Part shown: positions 1-7,843 of the stretch, piece after piece | How the letters are laid out: every line of letters begins with the position of its first letter | Position numbering within the stretch: position 1 is the stretch's first letter | Source of the DNA: Larix sibirica | Taxonomy: Eukaryota; Streptophyta; Pinopsida; Pinales; Pinaceae | Direction of reading: 5' to 3' | Assembly (NCBI GenBank): GCA_004151065.3 | Contig: NWUY0300005995.1 | Coordinates: 35,047-49,556, forward strand | Length of the DNA stretch: 14,510 nucleotides | Program-made: the position numbers and the translations under genes | Notes under the pieces: generated by a model | Database searches by the model: none | The model's input: only the letters and a program-made list of their open reading frames with translations | What the model was told of the DNA's origin: nothing

Positions 1-839
1 TCTTAGATCTGTTGTGAGGATTTTCACACTCTCTAGCCAAACTTTGGGGGAAGCTCTTGGGTTTCCATATGGGCTTGAAGAATATTAATGCTTGGATGCA
101 AAATAAATGGTCTCCAATGGTCAACTGTGGCCCAATGACATATATCTTGGTGTAGGGCTGGTTGGGATTACAATTTCGAATTGAACAAGATGCGTTGAAG
201 GTTCTTAAGGGCACTTGGTTTATGGATCACTCTTATATTTCGTTGAAACCCTGGCATCCTTTATTTGATTCCAGGGAGTAGTATGTCTCGAAGACAGTTT
301 ATGGGTGAAACCTCCCCATCTTCTCACAGAGTTCTAGACTATTGATGCTCTAGAAGCGCTCAGGAACAAGTTGGGTAAGACTGTTTTGGTGGATGACAGT
401 TTTCAAAATTGTTATATTTGTCCTAAAGCCTACATTCTGGTTAAAATTAATGTCAGTAAGGGTTTATTTGAGTCTCTGAAGGTGGCGTTGCATAGCTAGA
501 GATATGTCCAGATTCTTGATTATGATGCATATATCCTTTAGATGTGCTCGTTGTCATATATATGTTCATTGTTTTAAAGAGTTCCCCAAGGGTTCTATTC
601 AAAAAGTTTGGAAGCGTGAAGGTAAACAATTGCATTCTGACATGAATCTTAAAGGTTCTTCAAATAATTTGATGGCTCTCGGTAAGGCATCCTTGGAAAA
701 GGAAGGTGTTGAAACTACCTCAGAGGAAGCAATCTTGGGTGAACATGATAAGATCATGGGGACATTGGAGCTTATAGTTGGCGATCCTTCTATCTCTCTA
801 ATAGCACGTGTTGGGATGCTTCCAATATCTAGTTGATGA
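1..839 (+). pseudogene. LINE ORF1 remnant: DUF4283-like domain plus CCHC zinc knuckle, with stops and frameshifts
   Basis: ORF1 of plant L1-type LINEs encodes an RNA-binding gag-like protein that coats the element's RNA. Seen here: a frame from about 63 reads NAWMQNKW, then DALKVLKGTWFMDHSYISLK and PWHPLFDS, the familiar wording of the DUF4283 region. It is broken by TAG at 153 and 279. Near 300 the match moves to another frame (from 302), reading TIDALEALRNKLGKTVLVDD and later RYVQILDYDAY, with TAG at 335 (where Trp is expected after TEF), 497 and 539. Near 530 it shifts again, into a frame open to the TGA at 834. This last part contains the zinc knuckle C-x2-C-x4-H-x4-C at 543-584, whose final Cys codon is now Phe. 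The tail from 585 is basic and low in recognisable motifs. The 5' end lies left of the window. Two frameshifts and at least five stops make it non-functional. The family call is from memory of the motifs, not from a search. Confidence 0.85.
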
Positions 840-1324
840 TCAGCAGGGAATCCAAGTATCGATTGCTTTCTCCATCCCAGTGAAGATTTTGGATAAGGCA
901 CATGAGGTCTTGGAATTACCAGGCAAGCTTTCCCTTTCCCATTCTGGTAATGTAATCCATTTATCTTGAGATATGAGTAATGTTGATAATACGTCGAGTT
1001 GTAGGGTATCTGTGATTGTCCCCCAACACTTGGGGCTGCTCCTAAAAATATTGGGTGAAATGTTTGGCCTAAGGGAAAGAAGAAAAAAAAGTCTGTTAAT
1101 CTGGCTAGTGATCTATCTCTGGGTGGCGAATCTAGGAGGTTGATCAAGACCTTTTTAACTCTTCCATGCATGGCATGGGGCATTACCATATCAGGCCTAT
1201 AAAAAGGATTTTATCCCAATATAACTATCCGGTAGGTGGTCTAGGGAAAGATCTCCCTCTTATTGGTGGAACAAATCTATTGGGAAGAAGACCTACAATC
1301 AAAATTTCACACGAACAAGTTGTC
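840..1324 (+). pseudogene. Decayed LINE sequence between ORF1 zinc knuckle and ORF2
   Basis: This stretch lies between the zinc-knuckle part of ORF1 and the recognisable start of ORF2, so it is probably the C-terminal ORF1 tail and the inter-ORF region of the same LINE copy. Stops occur in all plus frames. Short basic pieces such as the Lys-rich run coded near 1078-1100 (an A-rich tract) suit the low-complexity C-terminal tail of such proteins. A 60-codon plus frame at 1166-1348 has no recognisable domain and runs into the 50-bp duplication. I see no separate gene. Assignment to the LINE rests on position and continuity. Confidence 0.55.
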
Positions 1325-1427
1325 AGGGAATTCAATCAAGGTAGATAGAAGTTCTTTTTTGGGGTTCTTGGAGTAGGGAATTCAATCAAGGTAGATAGAA
1401 GTTCTTTTTTGGGGTTCTTGGAGTAGG
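1325..1427 (+). repeat. Perfect 50-bp tandem duplication inside the LINE
   Basis: Every base from 1325 to 1377 equals the base 50 positions later, giving just over two perfect copies (1325-1374 and 1375-1424, plus three bases). The unit contains GGGAATTCAATCAAGG and a T6 tract. Perfect identity beside a heavily mutated LINE means the duplication is younger than most of the decay, or is an assembly artefact. Fifty is not a multiple of three, so it would shift a reading frame crossing it. Confidence 0.95.
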
Positions 1428-1715
1428 ACGAGGCCGAATAAAGGTGAACCCAAGAATATCTTATCTCTAAATATATAAGGCCTAGGAGGGTAGCCTAAAA
1501 ATATTGCCCTTCATTGCATTATTGATTTAGAGAAGCAGGAGTTGGTTTTAATCCAAGAATCAATGGGTAGGGTGTTGATGGAAAGGATAGAAAACCTTAT
1601 ACCAACATTCTCGAATCCTGTTAGGCTAATGCAAGATAGGCGGGATTGTTACCCTAATTTAGAGCCTAACTATACAATTTCAATTAGCCCACAAATAATG
1701 AGTGTCTGTTTCTAA
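1404..1715 (+). pseudogene. LINE ORF2 remnant: N-terminal start of the endonuclease domain
   Basis: ORF2 of LINEs encodes an apurinic-like endonuclease followed by reverse transcriptase. In the frame that includes 1404, the sequence reads NILSLNI-stop-GLGG and, shortly after, HCIIDLEKQELVLIQES. This matches the usual opening of plant ORF2, where a 'WNIRGLG' strand is followed about 25-30 residues later by an 'LIQETK'-like strand carrying a catalytic Glu. The Glu is still present, within QES. In-frame stops lie at 1476 (TAA, where Arg is usual) and 1491 (TAG). After 1493 the frame is open to TAA at 1713, but recognisable similarity fades after about 1590. No further endonuclease or reverse transcriptase motifs follow, so the element is truncated at its 3' side or interrupted near 1600-1715. 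Only about 100 of the roughly 1,200 or more residues usual for ORF2 remain. Confidence 0.75.
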
Positions 1716-2285
1716 TGCTTTTTTCTTTTTTATAATAAAAGAAAATATAAAAATATTTTGTATTGTTAATGAACCGATTATGTATAGATAATAAAATAGC
1801 TAGGTAAAACAAGAAAAGACTTGATAACAGATTCAAAAAATCAGACCAAAATGAGACATTATCAGCAACAAATTTTATTGATTTCATTTTGAGTTACAAC
1901 TGAGACTTTTGTTTTCAAACCCCTGTGAGGGTAAGGACCAAAATAATGATTAGAAATATAAGTTGGTATGATTCATCACAAATAGATTTCTGATGATTAC
2001 AAAGAGAAAAATCAAGATAGACTCTGTTGGGCCAATCATGCATTAAACATGTCATAGCCTTGACTCTACAAAAACAACCTTTATTAGTTCTGAAAATCAA
2101 TTCAAAATCTTTAAAAAATGAATAGACTGTCAAAACGAGTGAACAAATTTCAAAGCATAAATAACAATGATATAATTTGATCCTTCTTTACCACCTTCAA
2201 CACTATTCCTACTATCAACAAGAAAATCTTAGCCCTATAATTACTTAGAAATGAATGAATGAAAGATAATATCCCACTTTGTACG
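1716..2285. other. AT-rich spacer, no gene recognised
   Basis: Starts at the TAATGC just after the last LINE-like frame. Minus-strand frames of 67 and 72 codons (1684-1887, 1915-2133) are hydrophobic, AT-driven and without recognisable motifs. I see no promoter, RNA gene or transposon end that I can defend. Confidence 0.5.
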
Positions 2286-2307
2286 AGAGAAAACCCTTTA
2301 TCATAGT

Positions 2308-2346
<39 letters not shown>

Positions 2347-2410
2347 CTTCGTTAAGAGAAAACCCTTTATCAGAGTTCCTCTCTCTCTCTCTCTCTCTCT
2401 CCCCTTCGTT
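2286..2410 (+). repeat. Duplicated compound microsatellite (TC)17 and (CT)11
   Basis: A block made of AGAGAAAACCCTTTATCA, a short spacer, a TC run and CCCCTTCGTT occurs twice in tandem (2286-2354 and 2355-2410). The first TC run is about 17 units (2311-2344) and the second about 11 units (2379-2400). The unique flanks of the two copies differ at few bases, so the whole block was duplicated and the repeat lengths then diverged. Long pyrimidine runs like this are common in plant 5' leaders, but no gene starts nearby. Confidence 0.95.
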
Positions 2411-2811
2411 CTCCTTTTGCCTCCCTTTTTATATTTTGAAAAGAAGTTGAGGTAGTTGGAAACTACCTTTTAGTTAAGGCACTTAGGTTAGGATACTTTA
2501 ATAAACTAAAGCAAATTTACTTAAATAAAATATGGTAAAGGAATAATATATAATAATGATAAGTGGGACTCTACCCAAACATTTAGACATATGATATGTC
2601 AAATAGCCATCATAATCATAAACATGAAATATAATAAAAAAGTATTTCATCATAGTTCATTCATGCCTTCCGAATAAGTCAAAAATGAAACATAACATGT
2701 CCAAAATCCACCATCTCTCAAACATAATCAAAATATATCCACAAGTTAAAACATAATAGAGTAAAAACATTATGAAGTACATCAAAATCCATATGCTTAA
2801 TGGGAAACAGT
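2411..2811. other. AT-rich spacer, no gene recognised
   Basis: Begins with a pyrimidine-rich stretch (CTCCTTTTGCCTCCC) and a TATAAAAAGG-like element readable on the minus strand near 2430-2440. The rest is A-rich with many stops in all frames. Nothing further is supported. Confidence 0.45.
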
Positions 2812-3480
2812 CTATCTCTGTCCACTTCCTTGTGAAGTATCTTTTTTGCCTAATTGTTCCTTTGAATTTGTTGATTGTGCTTATTTTCCTACCTCAATAT
2901 TCAATTATGTTGATAAGGCATGTGACGTAACAGAGTGTGAAGAGGCCTTGAATAAGCAAGATTTATGAGAATGGGCAAACCGCCTTCCCCTACTGTGCTC
3001 AAAAATATTTGGGGAGGCTTTGCATTTATTATCAAGTGGAGGAGCTTTTGATAGAGAAGCAACTAAGGGGATTTGATGTATTGGATGCTCTAGAGATGGT
3101 GGAGTAGGCAAAGGTAAAGACATGGTAGGCCATCTGTTGAAACAAGGGGGTTGATTTTGAACTACTTGATTCCATCCATCATTTCCAAGAGGTTCGTGCT
3201 ACGTGGACACATGAGGTTGAACAGGAACTCCCACAATGTTTGGGTGTAGTTGCAATGGTGGTATAATTTGTGGTCTTGTAGGTGGAAAGTGGCCTTGATC
3301 GACCAAGTTAAGGAATCCTATTTGCAAAAGTTGATTAAATTCATCTGAATCAACATCAAAATGTATTGAGAACCTCAGTCTCTTATTGATGCCCCTATGT
3401 CAACTAGGTTGTCAACCTCTTCCCCGGTTACCTCTATTACCAATGTCTAGCATGTTGCTTCTCCCAGTGAAGAAGCTCAT
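2812..3480 (-). pseudogene. Unrecognised interrupted reading frame (about 222 codons)
   Basis: Reading the minus strand from ATG at 3480, the frame runs to a TAA at 2905-2907 (codon 192), with only three stops before that: TGA at 3412-3414, TGA at 3400-3402 and TAG at 3199-3201. It appears to continue weakly in the same frame to a TAG at 2812-2814. Each of the first three stops is one C-to-T step from CGA or CAG. The N-terminus is Arg/Gly-rich (GNRGNRGRG), followed by an acidic/hydrophobic part (FDVDSDEFNQLLQIGF), a Pro-rich middle (PPTRPQIIPP, PLPTPPSLEHP) and a Ser/His-rich tail. That composition would suit the N-terminal half of a retroelement gag or LINE ORF1, but I recognise no family. 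A TAG in the same frame lies just before the ATG, so the true 5' end may be further up. Low stop density in locally less AT-rich DNA is the main evidence. Confidence 0.4.
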
Positions 3481-5257
3481 CTAGATAATCAAGAAATCAT
3501 TATCAATACTTGTCCATAACAATAAGAAAATATATCAAATAAATTTTCAATTAGATAATCTATTGATGGCTATGAAGTGAAAAAGTAATCATGCATGCGA
3601 TCATATTCAAAGGGAGCAGGGTAATGGGAACACCAAAATATGCTTGAAATAACTTCATTTTGAGACTAAAAACCATTTATCCCTCCTATTGTTTCTCTTG
3701 AACATGGGTAAAAGGATTATTCCGAAAATGAAGGGAAGCTAATGGATAAATTAGTGAAAGCAAATGAGAGGAATGACATATGATACATGTTCAAATTATA
3801 AAAAAAAAACTTGAATTATCGAAATAAAATCCAATAACTCCAAACAACATCCATTCACTCCAAACAACATCCATTCATATTGCCAGCTTCAACAAGGAAA
3901 ATCTTCATCATTGATTTGACATTTTACATAGTCATTTAACATCCACTATATATGTTCATTTAATTAAATTCTATGAATATGTATAAATTTAAAATGAACC
4001 CCTTTATATTCTTTAACCAAATTTTCAACAAATATAATTCTGTTATGAAAATATCTAGAACATGATACAAAATTATTTGTTATGGTTCTTTCCACTTATT
4101 TCATTATTTATACATGCCAACATTATGGTGACAGAATAACCATTTTTCGTTCTCCTCAAACACATTCAAACCAAACTACGTATCCAAATAAACATTTTAT
4201 TAATGAAGTATTGTTGAAAACCATGCAACAATATCACCTTTTTTCAATTCTGAAAATGGAAATGGAATATCAACAAAGTCGGCCTTCAAATAGTATAGTT
4301 TCAACTTATGCAGCCATCAAGAACTATTTATTTTGACAGTATGAGCTTATAATCAAAATTATTTGCTACTAAATCATTTCCTTGATAACTCATTTAAAAT
4401 TTCAATCATGTAACCTATTGAATTGTAAGTGACTTAATGTAGTGCAACCTCCATGACTAGCACACAATTTTTCATTAACCTGAATCCCAATATAAAGCAT
4501 CACCAACTTTTCATAGAAGCATGCCAATTTTTGGTTTTGCTATGCAAAACAAAATAAATGTTTTGAACTTCAGGTTCTAAAAAAACCAAACATATATCTT
4601 ATAAAAAGTCATTGTGAACTCGAAAACCAACTCCATTATTTTCAATCTAAAAGAACTCAAAGACTCCTAGAATCCACATTCGAGCTCATACTCAATTATA
4701 CAAAAAACTGTTTGATGCGTATATCAACCACTCAAAATCTATATGCAATTTTAACACATAAACTTTCATCAAATTGTAGGAACTCCTTTCCAACAATATT
4801 CAAGAACGTCAACAAACCTTGCAACTAAGAAAACGATTATGTGTAACCAACAACATTATCACTTATTCGTCTCTTGGATCAAGAAAAAACTCTGAATATC
4901 TTCAAGATTATGCATTCGGGCTTCATGGATGAAGGTCGAGTTCTGGTATTCGAGCTATTGGACGCAACTTATAACTTCCAGGTTTGAAGTTGAAGTCAAT
5001 TATTTGATAAGTGTTATCAAAACTTTTTAAATTTCTTATTTCTCCACAAGTTGCTACGAACTAGCCACAACCATTGTTGCAAACAAAGTGTAAATGCACA
5101 ATTTAGGGTTTCGTAAGATAACTCTTAACAGTCAAAATAGATGTAGCACAAAAACCTTAGTTTGGGCAAGCAGGCTTCTGATGAATAAGTTTGGGCTTAA
5201 ATCCCTAGATACGAAAAATAATGGTATTCTTCAGGTATGTTGGGAGGACAAATACCA
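3481..5257. other. AT-rich spacer, no gene recognised
   Basis: A long AT-rich stretch with stops in all six frames. The largest frame, 84 codons at 4082-4336 plus strand, has no motif, signal peptide or conserved-looking segment and is likely chance. A TTAGGGTTT element at 5104-5112 is the reverse complement of the plant telo-box AAACCCTAA, a promoter motif, but it is isolated. The only structured repeat is the 20-bp duplication at 3837-3876. Confidence 0.45.
3837..3876 (+). repeat. Perfect 20-bp tandem duplication
   Basis: The unit ACTCCAAACAACATCCATTC occurs twice with no spacer (3837-3856 and 3857-3876). Confidence 0.97.
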
Positions 5258-5268
5258 TAACTCATCCT

Positions 5269-5278
5269 TATAAAAATA
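5269..5278 (+). promoter_or_regulatory. Candidate TATA box of a possible spliced plus-strand transcript
   Basis: TATAAAAATA at 5269-5278 is followed by about 90 bases without ATG, then CAGTGGTAAGTT near 5366-5377, a good match to a plant 5' splice donor (GTAAGT). Farther on, TTCTTTTGTTCAGG near 5535-5547 is a good 3' splice acceptor. The next ATG, at 5566, opens a 39-codon frame. These signals line up in the expected order, but each is short and can occur by chance. Confidence 0.2.
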
Positions 5279-5565
5279 CTTTCGTTTGTACCAAAAACAA
5301 GAGCTGAGCCATTTCAAATCCAGCCAAGAGAAAACTTCGAAACCATTTTTTTTGCTGAGGGAAAACAGTGGTAAGTTATTTTTAAAACTTCGACAACCTT
5401 CTTCATTTCAACCAACAAGTCACGAAATTGTTTTCCACGGGTAAAACAAACTGAAAGCCATGAGGGGCATCATAAAATTGCAAGACTGTAGCTTTTTCAC
5501 CATTTTCTGAAAGCAGCATCATTTATTCAAACATTCTTTTGTTCAGGGATAGAGATAGGAAGATA

Positions 5566-5685
5566 ATGCAAACCGAATGCAATCTCATGACAGAGCCAAG
5601 AATAAATTATTTTGCAAATTGGAAATTTGATACAGAAAAATATTGTCAGTCCACATACCTTTCAACGCTCAAAATAAACTTCTGA
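5566..5685 (+). CDS. Hypothetical 39-codon small ORF after an acceptor-like site
   Basis: ATG at 5566 opens a frame of 39 codons to TGA at 5683-5685. It lies about 20 bases after the acceptor-like TTTTGTTCAGG. The peptide is polar with several aromatic residues (NYFANWKFDTEKYCQSTYL) and no recognisable motif, signal peptide or membrane segment. It partly overlaps, on the opposite strand, the 3' end of the larger minus-strand frame ending at 5662. There is no evidence of expression or conservation. Its only support is the placement behind the TATA-like and splice-like signals upstream. Confidence 0.12.
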   Translation: MQTECNLMTEPRINYFANWKFDTEKYCQSTYLSTLKINF

Positions 5686-6150
5686 GATCAACAACCAAAG
5701 CAGTTTGCAAACCTCTAGATGCAAGCTACAGGTGGGTGGTAATACAATTCTTTGAAACAAGCAATAAAAATGAGCCTCAAATGGGTGAAAAATCAAGAAT
5801 ATTACCATAAAAAACCCACGTTCTCCAGCATTCCCCCGTATGCGGCGGGTGAGGATAGTGCGAGAGGCAACGTGGCGGGGAGGACGCATGCAGGGTCTGA
5901 GCTGACATGTGTTGTGGGGAGCTTTTATGAGGGCAGGTGGTGTGGAGGGAAGTCGTGGGTGTTTGGGTGTGTGGGCGATCTCCCCAGGTGGTAATAGTAC
6001 GAGCTGGTTGCAGAAGGCTGTGGTGACTAAAGAAGGGTGTTTGCTAACGAACGCCATAATTGAAACTGGTGTGGCGAGTTCTAGATTTTCGGGTATGGGT
6101 GGGACAGTCTTGTCTTTCTTATTGGGAGTTTCCACCTGCGTATCTTCCAT
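5662..6150 (-). CDS. Candidate first exon of an unrecognised minus-strand gene (162-codon open frame)
   Basis: An uninterrupted minus-strand frame starts at ATG 6150. It reads MEDTQVETPNKKDKTVPPIP, then a helical-looking segment (NLELATPVSIMAFVSKHPSL), then a Pro- and Arg-rich segment with CMRPPRHVASRTILTRRIRG. From about codon 112 it turns hydrophobic and Phe/Leu-rich as the DNA becomes T-rich on this strand. That switch, at 5800-5820, looks like an exon-to-intron change. ATGGTAATATT near there could be a donor, and GAAAGGTATGTGG near 5655-5665 is an even better one. The first two thirds lie in the CpG-rich block, as expected for an exon 1. I recognise no domain. Alternatives are the N-terminus of a LINE ORF1, or a chance frame in GC-rich DNA. 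Plus-strand frames overlap it (5752-5994, 5909-6184), so the coding strand is not certain. Confidence 0.33.
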   Translation of the reverse strand: MEDTQVETPNKKDKTVPPIPENLELATPVSIMAFVSKHPSLVTTAFCNQLVLLPPGEIAHTPKHPRLPSTPPALIKAPHNTCQLRPCMRPPRHVASRTILTRRIRGNAGERGFFMVIFLIFHPFEAHFYCLFQRIVLPPTCSLHLEVCKLLWLLISEVYFER

Positions 6151-6560
6151 ATCCTACGGTTCGTTCGTTATGCTTTGCCTTTAAATGTCGTAGGGAGGTT
6201 TTTACCGGTCCTATGAAAGGTGGTGCCGCAATCCTGTATTGTGCTGCGGACGGTCGGTGTCAGCTTTGTGTGTTGATTATCTGCGGGATGGATTCTATGG
6301 GGACATCAGGGGGACTTGAAATAAGGCGGAAGCGTAGAGCTAGTCGCGAGCAAACTAGGGCAGCATAGGCTCCCTGGCAACCGTGTGTCCATTCCCTTGT
6401 TCATCAGAGCATATCTGGAAGTGATGGAGGATGGTGTTTGGTGCGAGGTGCTCGAGAATGCCCCATCGATGGAGTTGGTAGTGCTGGAGCACTGGATTCA
6501 AGATCCGGGATCCTCAAAGGCGAGGCGTGGCAGGGTTTGTATGAAAAGACTATCGGTTTA
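5818..6560. other. GC- and CpG-rich island
   Basis: By hand I count roughly 36 CpG dinucleotides between 5821 and 6560, against about 2 in the equally long stretch 7021-7760. Base composition also switches sharply to G-rich on the plus strand. In a methylated plant genome, CpG-poor DNA is the norm for old spacer, so this block is either under constraint (gene start, promoter, 5' leader) or a recent arrival such as a young retroelement 5' region. No direct repeats or inverted ends were found at its edges by eye. Confidence 0.8.
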
Positions 6561-6676
6561 TATTTGGTGATCAAAGGGCTCCTAGGTTGTGTCTTGTTGG
6601 AATAAGAAAAGAAGCAGGGGAGACGAAATTCTTTTGGCATTCTGGAAAGAGCTATATGCAGACACAGAGGCTTCAA
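6118..6676 (-). pseudogene. Second low-stop minus-strand frame across the CpG island
   Basis: In a frame different from the 6150 ATG frame, the minus strand reads from ATG at 6676 through a 90-codon open part (stop at 6404). After two adjacent TGA codons and one later TGA it continues through stretches such as LALRFRLISSPPDVPIESIP and RIAAPPFIGPVKTSLRHLKA, ending at a TAA near 6118. Only about three stop positions in roughly 185 codons is low, but in G-rich DNA the minus strand is naturally stop-poor. It could be a 5' leader of the candidate exon, an older coding segment, or chance. The plus strand is also open from 6060 to 6603 apart from a TAG at 6366, so strand choice is unresolved. No domain is recognised. 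Confidence 0.2.
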
Positions 6677-6981
6677 CGCAAATTAACAATTTCACAAAGA
6701 GCACATCTATTGGAATGGCAATGGCAACCCACCATTATTTATCCCCATCTCAAAGGAATCCTTAGATGATGGGCATCACCCACTCATAGCTCCCGAATCC
6801 AACCACTAGCAATATATCCCATAGATTTTTAGCTCCCATGACCTTGATATTTAGGGAGGCTTCCAAAAGAAAGTTCCCCCTTGTTCACTTCTCTATTGTT
6901 AACCACGTTCCTTTCACACCTAACCAACCCTCCTTTTACCAATATCTATAACCATATCCCACACCTTTGACTTCAATCCAT
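6677..6981. other. Spacer upstream of a CCAAT/TATA pair
   Basis: Pyrimidine-rich on the plus strand (for example CCAACCCTCCTTTTACC near 6924). There is no open frame longer than about 60 codons. If the TATA box at 7015 is real, this would be its proximal promoter. Confidence 0.35.
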
Positions 6982-7026
6982 CCAATCAAGAATAAGACAA
7001 CTTTTCATAGCCACTATATATAAATA
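6982..7026 (+). promoter_or_regulatory. Candidate core promoter: CCAAT box and TATA box
   Basis: CCAAT at 6982-6986 is followed by TATATATAAATA at 7015-7026, close to the plant TATA consensus (TATAAATA), with CA-rich start-like sites about 30 bases downstream (7043-7055). The first ATG, at 7077, is followed at once by a stop (ATG AGT TGA), and no coding region follows. The signal may therefore serve a non-coding RNA, be the relic of a dead element or gene, or be chance in AT-rich DNA. Confidence 0.3.
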
Positions 7027-7524
7027 GCTAAGAGTCCCCATTCATTTTCACTTGTTATATCACTTCAAACTTATCATGAGTTGAAATAAGTTATATTTGT
7101 GACACTAAAAGGGTTGAATATGAAAATCACTTTTTCTTAGAATGTTGTATCTACACCCACATTAAATCACAATTTCAAAATTTTGTTACAATGCTCACCT
7201 TCCTAACATTTTAATGCATCAAAGTAAGATAATTAAATAAAGTTTTAAAGCAAATCAAGTGATTCCTTATGTTTTAAAAGATTTTTTTTAATTGAAAAAA
7301 ATACTATACTTATATTTATATTAAAAGTATAAGATAATTACTTTTTAAAAGTTTGATAAAACAAAGTTAGTCTCATTATATATTAATAACCATCATCATA
7401 TATTAATAATAAACATTAATATTTTTATTTTGAAAAAAATGATCTATTTAATAAATTTTATTAATTTTTTAAAGCATACAAATACATTCAATTTACTTAT
7501 ATCTATAATAAATAATAATTTCAC

Positions 7525-7538
7525 ATATATATATATAT
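7525..7538 (+). repeat. (AT)7 microsatellite
   Basis: Seven AT units in a row, followed by TTCCTAGG. Confidence 0.9.
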
Positions 7539-7689
7539 TCCTAGGGAATTGTAGTTCTTTCTCGTGGGGAGGTTGTCATTATTTAAGGTCTCATGCTACC
7601 AATTGTTGTCACATCCAAAATTAGAGTTGTCCCACTTCAAGAAATTTATTTTCAACAATATTTGTTGGGTGATTTAGAAGATTCCTCTC

Positions 7690-7690
<1 letters not shown>

Positions 7691-7719
<29 letters not shown>
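7691..7719 (+). repeat. (ATT)n microsatellite, about 9.7 units
   Basis: A perfect ATT run of 29 bases. A shorter ATT run lies at about 8035-8049. Confidence 0.95.
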
Positions 7720-7722
<3 letters not shown>

Positions 7723-7750
7723 ACGACATCATCTTCAACCACATTCCAAT

Positions 7751-7843
7751 TTATTTGTGAGAAAACATGAAATAACTATAAAAAAATATTTATTTATTTA
7801 TTTGTGAGAAAACATGAAATAACTATAAAAAAAATATATATAT
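7751..7843 (+). repeat. 47-bp tandem duplication
   Basis: TTATTTGTGAGAAAACATGA and what follows is repeated 47 bases later (7751-7797 and 7798-7843). The copies are identical for about 39 bases, after which an A tract differs by one base (7 versus 8) and AT-rich tails diverge. A TTTA run joins the copies. Confidence 0.93.

Noticed and set aside
599-1189. 196-codon minus-strand ORF, the longest open frame in the window
   Set aside because: It lies antisense to the LINE ORF1 zinc-knuckle region and its tail. The plus strand carries the recognised motifs, and the minus translation has no domain and a long Phe run from the A-rich tract.
2905-3123. 72-codon minus ORF taken as a complete small gene
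   Set aside because: The same frame extends upstream past three isolated stops with similar composition, so it is the 3' part of a longer interrupted frame.
4082-4336. 84-codon plus ORF in AT-rich spacer
   Set aside because: No motif, no supporting promoter or splice signal, and composition as expected from AT-rich chance.
5104-5112. Telomere-like motif (TTAGGGTTT), and AAACCCTAA at 8463
   Set aside because: Single copies only, not an interstitial telomere array; at most isolated telo-box promoter motifs.
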